DNA of 6,692 nucleotides from Clostridiales bacterium (GTDB lineage Bacteria; Bacillota; Clostridia; Christensenellales; CAG-138). The notes beneath the pieces were generated by a model. It did no database searches and was not told where the DNA came from. It saw nothing but the letters and a program-made list of their open reading frames with translations. The stretch lies in assembly GCA_009783775.1 (NCBI GenBank), contig WRCT01000099.1:1-6692 (forward strand), written 5' to 3'. The translations under genes were made by a program, and so were the position numbers. This document shows, piece by piece, positions 1 to 5,588 of this stretch. Within the stretch, counting starts at the first letter, position 1. The number at the start of each line of letters is the position of its first letter.

Positions 1-30
1 AAGAAAAACACCTCTCACCCATGCAAACCC

Positions 31-66
31 CTAAATAAAACCGCCGAAGAAATTCAATTCTCCGGC
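31..66 (-). terminator. Rho-independent terminator of the sigma/propeller operon
   Basis: Read leftward, positions 66 to 43 form a 9-bp stem (GCCGGAGAA / TTCTTCGGC) with a 6-nt loop. One pair is G-U, which works only in the leftward transcript; in the opposite direction it would be an A-C mismatch. The stem is followed by GG and then TTTTATTT (positions 40-33), a U-rich tail. It lies about 110 nt beyond the stop codon of the propeller protein gene, so it most likely ends that operon. The strand-specific wobble pair and the position of the T tract both support the minus-strand reading. Confidence 0.7.
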
Positions 67-175
67 AGTTTATGGACAGTACTCAAATCAGGCGCCTTAA
101 TCAGTGGTTCCAATTGCGAGGAGCGCAAAAGAGACGCGTGCGGGAAAGAAACACGACGAAGCAATCCAGTTGCCC
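67..175. other. Non-coding spacer, nothing recognised
   Basis: This short stretch between the propeller gene stop codon and its terminator would be the 3' untranslated part of the leftward mRNA. I see no convincing small gene, repeat or RNA motif. A rightward open frame that begins at 72 runs into the end of the propeller gene on the opposite strand and encodes nothing recognisable, so I treat it as chance. Confidence 0.5.
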
Positions 176-1900
176 TCAATCAAATATCCTCATGACAGGG
201 AACGCGCAGGTTTTCAGCGTTTCGATGGAGATGCTCGCGTCGCTGTCTAAATACTCGCGGTCCACAGTGTACCTTCCGGTGACAGAAGAGACGCAGACAG
301 AAATACACAGGCGCTGGCGCTCACCCCAGATGACCCAGAAGTCGACCAGTTCGCCGATATAATTGCCGTCCTCGTCATAGTTGGCCTGCACCGCGTCGAT
401 GTAATACATGATCATTGGCGTGTCGCCGTACTTCTTTTCATAGAATTCCAGGGCGGTCGCCTCGATCTGATCCATGTTGATGTCCTCAAGGGCGATGACG
501 CCATCGTCGTCTGTCGATTCGGCGCCTGCATTGACATTATCCGCTGGGTTTTGTTCAGGCGCCTCCGCAGTCAGGAATCCAAAAGCGCCCACCTTTTGCG
601 GCTCGTTGCTGATTGGATCGATGCGGCACAGGAAGTAGCCTTTTTCCTCTTCATCAAACGCGGTGTAGTAAACCGCGTCGCCGAGCAAGCGAATATTCCT
701 GCAAGTGTTGCTTTCATGCACCTGCGTGATCTCCCCGCTGATTAAGTCGGCTTGAAAGAGGTGGTTTGCCGGCAACGTGTCTGCCGAAGACGCGAAACGG
801 CCCCTAAAATAAACGCTGTCCTTCGCAACCGCCCATCCGCCGCCGCCGGACAACGTGATGGCGCCAATATGGTCGAACACGGTTTGCACCTCGCCTTCCG
901 CATTGAATCTGTGCAGGCCGAGGCCACCCTGCCACCCGTCCGTGTTATTGTTACGGCTCTCCGCCCAGAAATAAACCCAGTTCCCGCTTGCACGCAGGCT
1001 GTAGTAGCGATACGCGTAGATTATCCAGTCCGGATCTTCTTCCGTATCCGGCAGCTGACAGAGCAGCTCGGATGTTTTTCCGTCTGTTGAGGTGCGCCAA
1101 ATCTCTGTCACAAGGGCATCGTTGAGTTTCATGTAATAAGCCCAGTCGCCCATCAGAACGATCGCGGTGTCGCTGCCCTGCCCGATCATTATCTCGTCCG
1201 TGTCCGCCCAACTTTGGTCGATGACCGCCAATTCGGTTTTCTCCGAGCCGTCCAGCCGCATTTTATACAGGCGGCCATGGTCCGTCCAATAGATCGAATC
1301 GCCCTCGATTTGCCAGGAGGCCAACTTGCGGTTGTCATCGCCGCCAAGGATCTCCATTTGTTCCGTACCGTCGGGCCGCATTCTGTAAAGGCCGGCGCGG
1401 CCTCCCTGCGACTCGGTTTCTGCCCCGGAGACCACATAATACAGTGAGTAATAGAGCCAGCCGTCATGGGCAATGGCCTCTTCGGCATAGTGTCCCAGCG
1501 TGTTCTCCGTCTTGACGCCGTCGATCGCATAGTCCATCTTTACCATTTGGGTGCCGTCTGCACTCACGCGGTACAGCCCGAGCTCACCGGCCGGATAGTA
1601 GAGCCACTCCTCTGCGGAAAAGGGCGCGGGCGCGTAAGTCCCTTCCACGGAGGGCGTTGGGTCGGTTGTGTCAATGAAGGGCGGTTGCTTGACTGTCAGC
1701 AGCAATACCAGCGCTGCCGCCGCCAGACAGGCCGCGCCGGTCACGTTGGCGACAATGAGTTTCCAGCGTTTGGGTTGGACGCGCCTACTGGCGAACGCCC
1801 GCCCCCGCCCTACACTTGCGTTCTCCCAGATCTTTTTGCGCATGGTTTCTTTGTTCTTTATGGTGATCTTTTCGCAAAGATTCTGATAATCCTGATCCAT
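176..1900 (-). CDS. Membrane-anchored DUF5050-like propeller protein, putative anti-sigma/sensor
   Basis: This 574-aa protein has a basic cytoplasmic N-terminus (about 1-46), one hydrophobic segment (about 47-70), and a large outside portion, so it should be a type II single-pass membrane protein. Residues 97-440 hold seven spaced copies of a blade motif like LYRMRPDGTE (near 109, 171, 211, 267, 329, 381 and 424). Each follows a W/VYY-type strand, as in DUF5050 or low-density-lipoprotein-receptor-like beta-propellers. An acidic, low-complexity linker (about 446-470) leads to a C-terminal domain (about 471-574, containing FWVIWGERQR and TGRYTVDREYL) that I cannot name with confidence; it is faintly PepSY-like. 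The start has a perfect AGGAGG 9 nt upstream and lies one base after the sigma-factor stop. Being co-transcribed with a sigma factor, with a short cytoplasmic tail and one membrane segment, suggests an anti-sigma or sensor role. That role is inferred. No zinc-binding HxxxCxxC anti-sigma motif is present in the tail. Confidence 0.8.
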   Translation of the reverse strand: MDQDYQNLCEKITIKNKETMRKKIWENASVGRGRAFASRRVQPKRWKLIVANVTGAACLAAAALVLLLTVKQPPFIDTTDPTPSVEGTYAPAPFSAEEWLYYPAGELGLYRVSADGTQMVKMDYAIDGVKTENTLGHYAEEAIAHDGWLYYSLYYVVSGAETESQGGRAGLYRMRPDGTEQMEILGGDDNRKLASWQIEGDSIYWTDHGRLYKMRLDGSEKTELAVIDQSWADTDEIMIGQGSDTAIVLMGDWAYYMKLNDALVTEIWRTSTDGKTSELLCQLPDTEEDPDWIIYAYRYYSLRASGNWVYFWAESRNNNTDGWQGGLGLHRFNAEGEVQTVFDHIGAITLSGGGGWAVAKDSVYFRGRFASSADTLPANHLFQADLISGEITQVHESNTCRNIRLLGDAVYYTAFDEEEKGYFLCRIDPISNEPQKVGAFGFLTAEAPEQNPADNVNAGAESTDDDGVIALEDINMDQIEATALEFYEKKYGDTPMIMYYIDAVQANYDEDGNYIGELVDFWVIWGERQRLCISVCVSSVTGRYTVDREYLDSDASISIETLKTCAFPVMRIFD

Positions 1901-1901
1901 A

Positions 1902-2363
1902 TTACATGGCCTCCTGTAGCAGTTTTTTCAGTTTGGCGCGGCCCTTGAGCAGATAACCACGCACGGTGGATTCGCTTTTGCCGATCATCTGCCCGATTTC
2001 CTTCGACGCGTAACCCTCGTAATAATGCAGGTAGATAGACAGACGTTCGAGCCTGGGCAGGCTGCAAACCAGTTCGATGGTCTCGTCGCGGCTGTCATAG
2101 TAGGCGTACCAGTCCTCGAGTTTTAAGTCCTTGCGGTAGCCGCGGCGCTGCAGGCTGATACAGTTGTTTTTCGCGCAGGTGATCAGCCATGCTTTCATGT
2201 TTATGATGTTGTTCTCCTTGTAAAAACGCACGAAATTGAAGAACGTGTTCTGCAACGCGTCCTCGGCGTCCGCTGTGTTGCCCAGATACATAAAGCAGAC
2301 GCGATAAATGCTGTCCGCGTGTTCGTCATAAATCGCGTTGAATTGCGTTTCCGATAGTGCCAA
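1902..2363 (-). CDS. Sigma-70 family RNA polymerase sigma factor (ECF-like)
   Basis: This 153-aa protein should direct RNA polymerase to a small set of promoters. Region 2 covers about residues 8-78 (FNAIYDEHADSIYRVCFMYL, then DAEDALQNTF and the WLITCAKNNC segment). Region 4 covers about 99-150 (LPRLERLSIYLHYYEGYASKEIG, then the helix-turn-helix SESTVRGYLLKGRAKLKKLL). Length and two-domain layout fit minimal sigma factors of the ECF/SigV-like kind. I chose the TTG at 2363 because AGAGG lies 8 nt upstream (2376-2372) and the family typically begins just before the FxxIYDxH motif. An in-frame ATG at 2396 lies within the likely promoter and would have no ribosome site. The open frame continues still further, to 2867, but that part is antisense to exoA. 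The gene is followed after 1 nt by the propeller protein gene, its likely regulator. Confidence 0.88.
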   Translation of the reverse strand: MALSETQFNAIYDEHADSIYRVCFMYLGNTADAEDALQNTFFNFVRFYKENNIINMKAWLITCAKNNCISLQRRGYRKDLKLEDWYAYYDSRDETIELVCSLPRLERLSIYLHYYEGYASKEIGQMIGKSESTVRGYLLKGRAKLKKLLQEAM

Positions 2364-2380
2364 AGACCCCACCTCTTTCC
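2364..2380 (-). promoter_or_regulatory. Sigma-factor leader with ribosome binding site
   Basis: The predicted leader reads GGAAAGAGGTGGGGTCT and runs directly into TTG at 2363. AAAGAGGTG matches the anti-Shine-Dalgarno target well with one base missing, and the AGAGG core is 8 nt from the TTG. This site decides the start codon: neither the ATG at 2396 nor any other nearby in-frame start has a comparable site. Confidence 0.65.
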
Positions 2381-2386
2381 ATTTCA

Positions 2387-2395
2387 ATAATAGCA
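2387..2395 (-). promoter_or_regulatory. Extended -10 promoter for the sigma/propeller operon
   Basis: Leftward, TGCTATTAT is an extended -10 element (TGnTATTAT; hexamer 2392-2387). It predicts a start of transcription near 2380, on a G, giving a 17-nt leader that holds the ribosome site. No good -35 lies at 17-18 nt; the nearest TTG-like sequence would need a spacer of about 20 nt. The promoter may therefore depend on the TG extension or on another factor. I saw no clear ECF-type AAC...CGTC pair that would indicate autoregulation. Confidence 0.45.
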
Positions 2396-2421
2396 TGCTT
2401 ACCAATAAGACGCTACAAAGT

Positions 2422-2450
2422 TTGAAAACGTTTTTCGCCTGTGGTATAAT
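2422..2450 (+). promoter_or_regulatory. Near-consensus SigA promoter of exoA-maf-uvrC
   Basis: TTGAAA (2422-2427) and a perfect TATAAT (2445-2450) are separated by exactly 17 nt, and TG at 2442-2443 gives an extended -10. Placing the last base of the -10 at -7 puts +1 at 2457, the A of the exoA start codon. No Shine-Dalgarno sequence lies between promoter and ATG (the six bases are TTTCAC). The promoter thus predicts a leaderless transcript. It is divergent from the sigma-factor promoter, and the two share a 93-bp intergenic space. Confidence 0.85.
2423..2436. promoter_or_regulatory. Possible LacI/CcpA-type operator in the exoA promoter
   Basis: TGAAAACGTTTTTC contains a 10-bp perfect palindrome (AAAACGTTTT, 2425-2434) centred on CG, the hallmark of LacI-family operators. 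Against the general cre consensus TGWNANCGNTNWCA it matches 12 of 14 positions and misses the last two. It overlaps the -35 and the spacer, where a bound repressor would block polymerase. A-T rich palindromes also arise by chance in promoters, so this is only a candidate. Confidence 0.3.
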
Positions 2451-2456
2451 TTTCAC

Positions 2457-3224
2457 ATGAAGATGATTTCGTGGAATGTAAACGGCCTGCGGGCGTGTAT
2501 GGGCAAGGACTGCTTTATGCCGTTCTTTGAAGCGCAGGACGCGGATATTTTCGCCTTGCAAGAGACCAAGATGCAGCCGCACCAGTTGGAGCTGGACCTG
2601 CCCGGCTACCGGCAGTATTGGAACAGCGCGGTGAAGAAGGGTTATTCGGGCACGGCGGTCTTTACGCGATTGGAGCCGCTGTCTGTGTCTTACGGTATGG
2701 GGCTGCCCGAGCATGACAACGAGGGGCGGATCATTACGCTGGAATTTGAGCGGTTTTTCTTTGTGAACGTCTACACGCCCAACTCGCAGGACGAGCTGCG
2801 GCGGCTGCCCTACCGCATGGATTGGGAGGACGCGTTCGCCAACTATGTGAGCGGGCTGGACAAGCAAAAGCCCGTGATCCTCTGCGGGGACTTAAACGTG
2901 GCGCATGAGGAGATTGACCTGAAGAATCCCAAGACGAACCGCAGGAACGCGGGCTTTACCGACGAGGAGCGCGGCAAGCTCACCGCCCTGCTGGCGCGGG
3001 GGTTTCTGGACAGTTTCCGCGCGCTGTACCCCGACAGGCGCGACGCATACACCTGGTGGAGCTATCGGTTCAGCGCGCGCGACCGCAATGTGGGGTGGCG
3101 GATCGATTACTTTTTGATGTCCGAACGGCTGCGGCCGCAGTTGATCGACAGCGTGATTCACGCCGAGGCTTTTGGCAGCGACCACTGTCCGGTGGAGATC
3201 CGCATGGAGGGGTTATGCGATTGA
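2457..3224 (+). CDS. exoA: Exodeoxyribonuclease III / AP endonuclease (ExoA, Xth)
   Basis: This 255-aa member of the endonuclease/exonuclease/phosphatase fold cuts DNA 5' to abasic sites and removes damaged 3' ends during base-excision repair in the cytoplasm. Family motifs are complete: SWNVNGLRA with N7, LQETK with E36 (metal ligand), NVYTPNSQ with Y106, CGDLNVAH with D145 and N147, WRIDYFL with D217, and SDHCPVE with D242 and H243. Length is usual for the family (about 250-268 aa). The ATG at 2457 gives the conserved N-terminus (MK.ISWNVNGLRA). It has no ribosome site and coincides with the predicted +1, so it is probably translated from a leaderless mRNA. Its end overlaps maf by 10 nt. 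It is the first gene of a three-gene repair operon. Confidence 0.96.
   Translation: MKMISWNVNGLRACMGKDCFMPFFEAQDADIFALQETKMQPHQLELDLPGYRQYWNSAVKKGYSGTAVFTRLEPLSVSYGMGLPEHDNEGRIITLEFERFFFVNVYTPNSQDELRRLPYRMDWEDAFANYVSGLDKQKPVILCGDLNVAHEEIDLKNPKTNRRNAGFTDEERGKLTALLARGFLDSFRALYPDRRDAYTWWSYRFSARDRNVGWRIDYFLMSERLRPQLIDSVIHAEAFGSDHCPVEIRMEGLCD
3206..3212 (+). promoter_or_regulatory. Ribosome binding site that sets the maf start
   Basis: GGAGGGG lies inside the 3' end of exoA, close to the ATG at 3215. The maf frame stays open far upstream, but this site and the family N-terminus (LILASGSPRR) fix the start here. Confidence 0.7.
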
Positions 3225-3790
3225 TATTGGCCTCCGGTTCGCCGCGAAGGCATGAATTGTTGAAACAAATGGGGCTGCGTTTTACTGTGCAGGTCTGTCA
3301 CGAGCCGGAGATCGTGCCCGAGGGCGCCACGCCGGAGGAGGCGGTCACCGCGCTGGCTTTGCAAAAGGCAACCGCGATACAGCGAGACAACCCCGACGCC
3401 TGCATAATCGGCGCGGACACGGTCGTCTGTCTGGACGGCGAGATACTGGGCAAGCCGGAGGACGCCGAAATGGCGCGGGCGCATCTGCGCAAGTTACAGG
3501 GACGGCAGCACCAGGTCTATACGGGCGTGGCTGTGCTGACGCCGACACGTCAGGATGTGCGAGTCTGTGTGACAGACGTGACCTTTTCCACTATGACAGA
3601 AGATGAAATCAGTTGGTACGTTGATACGGGCGAGCCCATGGACAAGGCCGGCGCCTATGGCGTGCAGGGGCCGGGCGGTATGTTTGTGTCTGAGATCTCC
3701 GGCAACTACTTCAATGTAATGGGTATGCCGCTGCCGCTGCTGTATGAAATGTTGCGGAACGCGAACGTGAATGTTTTAGGAAATGAATGA
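3215..3790 (+). CDS. maf: Maf nucleoside triphosphate pyrophosphatase (dTTP/UTP type)
   Basis: This 191-aa Maf/HAM1-fold protein hydrolyses nucleoside triphosphates to monophosphates and pyrophosphate. Members of this family act on dTTP, UTP and modified pyrimidine nucleotides, and have also been linked to septum inhibition in Bacillus. The N-terminal LASGSPRRHELL (5-16) is the phosphate-binding signature, IGADTVV holds the catalytic-base candidate D68, and GKP (79-81) and GRQHQVYTG (96-104) follow. DKAGAYGVQGPGG (143-155) is the form seen in the YhdE/Maf subgroup (dTTP/UTP) rather than the YceF subgroup (m7GTP). Length is typical. It overlaps exoA by 10 nt and uvrC by 8 nt, so translation of all three genes is probably coupled. 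The context suggests nucleotide-pool sanitising alongside DNA repair; this is inferred. Confidence 0.95.
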   Translation: MRLILASGSPRRHELLKQMGLRFTVQVCHEPEIVPEGATPEEAVTALALQKATAIQRDNPDACIIGADTVVCLDGEILGKPEDAEMARAHLRKLQGRQHQVYTGVAVLTPTRQDVRVCVTDVTFSTMTEDEISWYVDTGEPMDKAGAYGVQGPGGMFVSEISGNYFNVMGMPLPLLYEMLRNANVNVLGNE

Positions 3791-5588
3791 TATCATTCAA
3801 GCAAAACTAAAACTCCTCCCCTCCCTGCCCGGCGTGTATCAAATGCTGGACGAGGCGGGCGAAGTCATTTATATCGGCAAGGCGGTGTCGCTGAAGAACC
3901 GTGTGCGGCAGTATTTTCAGAGCGGCAAGGCGCAGGCGCCCAATGTGCGCGCGCTGGTGCGGCATATCGCGGATTTTGAGACAATCGTCGTGGGTAACGA
4001 GATGGAAGCGTTTTCACTCGAACGCAACCTGATTCGCCAATACAAGCCCAAGTACAATATTTTACTAAAGGACGACAAGCATTTTCCCTATGTGCGGATT
4101 GATTTCAAACAGGACTTTCCACGCGTGGAGGTCGTGCGCCAAATAGCCGCAGACGGCGCGACCTATTTGGGGCCCTATCTCTCCGCGCTGACGCTGCGGG
4201 ACGAGCTGACCCTGATCCGAGACCACTTCCCCATTCGCCATTGCAAGAAGGACATCTCCCGCGCCATCGCGCGGCGGGAGCGGCCCTGTTTGATGTCTCA
4301 TGTGAAAAAGTGCTGCGCGCCCTGTTCGGGGCTGATTTCCCGGGAAATCTATCACGGTTATTTGAAGGAGATCACACGCTTTCTAAACGGCAACACGAAG
4401 GAGATTCTGGCCGAATGCGAGGAGAAAATGCTGGCCGCGTCGGAGGATCTGGACTTTGAGACCGCCGCCGCGCTGCGCGACCGCATGGCCGCCATTGTGT
4501 CGCTCTCAAAAAAACAAGTGGCCATTACCACGCACAATCTGAACGCGGACGTGTTTGCGCCCGCGCTGTTGGGGGGCGAGAGCCTGGTTTACGCGCTCTT
4601 TGTGCGAAACGGGAAGATCATCGGCACGGAACCCTTCTTTATGGCGGGCAGCGAAGGCGATTCGGCGGACGCCGTGCTGGCCGCGTTCCTGCCACAGTTC
4701 TACGGCGAAGAGACCCTGCCGCCCGGCGAGATCCTGCTGGCCTGCGGGATCGGTGAGCGGGAGAACCTGGAAAGTTTCTTGAGTGAACAGGCGGGCAGGC
4801 GGGTGCATATCTCCGTGCCGCAGCGCGGGGAAAAACGCAGGCTTGTGGAGCTGGCAAGCGACAATGGCAAAAAGGTATTGGAAAAGCGGTTTGCGATCCG
4901 CGAACGCGCCTGGGAGCGTGACGAGGGGGCGTTGCTGCGGCTGGGCGAACTGCTTGGTATAAACGGGCCGCTCACACGGCTGGAGTGCTTTGACAACTCG
5001 CATACCATGGGGTGGGACACCGTTTCCTCGATGGTCGTGTTTGTGCATGGCAAACCGGAGAAGAGCGCGTACCGCCGTTTTCGCGTGCGCGGCGAGACGC
5101 ATGGCGACGACTTGCTGGCCATGCGGGAGATTCTGCGGCGGCGATTTGAGCGGGGCGGACCCTGGCCCGATCTTTTGATCGTGGACGGCGGCAAAACGCA
5201 GCTCAATGCCGCGCTGGACGTGCTGCGGGAATTTGGCCTGGTTTTTCCCGCCATCGGTTTGGCCGAAGAGCAGGAGATCATTTACGCTTGGAATCGCGCC
5301 GAACCGATCGTCCTGCCGCGCAATGACGCCACGCTGCACCTGCTCATGCGGATACGAGACGAGGCGCACCGGTTCGCGATCACCTATCACCGCAGCGTGC
5401 GGCAGCGAAACGCGCTGTTCTCCGTGCTGGACGGGATCCCGGGCGTGGGCGAAAAACGCAAGCGCGCTCTGTTTGACGCTTTTGTCACGCTGGACGCCAT
5501 CAAAAAAGCGACCCCGGCGGAGCTGGCTGCCGTGAAAGGCATGAACGCGAGCTGCGCCGAGGCTGTGTTTCAGTATTTCAAAGCGTAG
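3783..5588 (+). CDS. uvrC: UvrABC system protein C (excinuclease subunit)
   Basis: This 601-aa protein makes both incisions in nucleotide excision repair after UvrA/UvrB have marked a lesion. In order: a GIY-YIG nuclease domain (about 13-92; GVY 17-19, YIG 30-32, R40, E80) for the 3' cut; a cysteine cluster (C154, C169, C177, C181, plus C178) matching the proposed 4Fe-4S site; a UVR motif (about 205-238) that contacts UvrB; an RNase H-like domain (about 355-540; D404, D442/D443, D468, H536) for the 5' cut; and C-terminal helix-hairpin-helix repeats (about 547-599, GIPGVGEKRKRALF). Length is normal and all key residues are present. The ATG overlaps the maf stop by 8 nt and has only AGGA very close to it, which suggests translation coupled to maf. 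The stop abuts the stop of the convergent peptidase gene, with no terminator between. Confidence 0.98.
   Translation: MNDIIQAKLKLLPSLPGVYQMLDEAGEVIYIGKAVSLKNRVRQYFQSGKAQAPNVRALVRHIADFETIVVGNEMEAFSLERNLIRQYKPKYNILLKDDKHFPYVRIDFKQDFPRVEVVRQIAADGATYLGPYLSALTLRDELTLIRDHFPIRHCKKDISRAIARRERPCLMSHVKKCCAPCSGLISREIYHGYLKEITRFLNGNTKEILAECEEKMLAASEDLDFETAAALRDRMAAIVSLSKKQVAITTHNLNADVFAPALLGGESLVYALFVRNGKIIGTEPFFMAGSEGDSADAVLAAFLPQFYGEETLPPGEILLACGIGERENLESFLSEQAGRRVHISVPQRGEKRRLVELASDNGKKVLEKRFAIRERAWERDEGALLRLGELLGINGPLTRLECFDNSHTMGWDTVSSMVVFVHGKPEKSAYRRFRVRGETHGDDLLAMREILRRRFERGGPWPDLLIVDGGKTQLNAALDVLREFGLVFPAIGLAEEQEIIYAWNRAEPIVLPRNDATLHLLMRIRDEAHRFAITYHRSVRQRNALFSVLDGIPGVGEKRKRALFDAFVTLDAIKKATPAELAAVKGMNASCAEAVFQYFKA

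Noticed and set aside
1466..1948. 160-aa rightward frame across the start of the propeller gene
   Set aside because: It is antisense to two supported genes, has no ribosome site or recognisable motif, and its composition is shadow-like.
2380..2456. ECF-type autoregulated promoter for the sigma gene
   Set aside because: AAC-like and CGTC-like pieces are present leftward, but only about 7 nt apart rather than the roughly 16 nt needed.
2364..2867. N-terminal extension of the sigma-factor frame
   Set aside because: It lies antisense to the well-conserved start of exoA and across both promoters, has no family similarity, and is not needed for a complete sigma factor.
3056..3214. Upstream extension of the maf frame
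   Set aside because: It overlaps the catalytic C-terminus of exoA in another frame. The ribosome site at 3206-3212 and the family N-terminus place the start at 3215.
4506..5390. Long 294-aa leftward frame inside uvrC
   Set aside because: It is a shadow of the high-GC uvrC coding strand. Its composition (rich in Q, R, H and P) is typical of antisense frames, and it has no recognisable domain.
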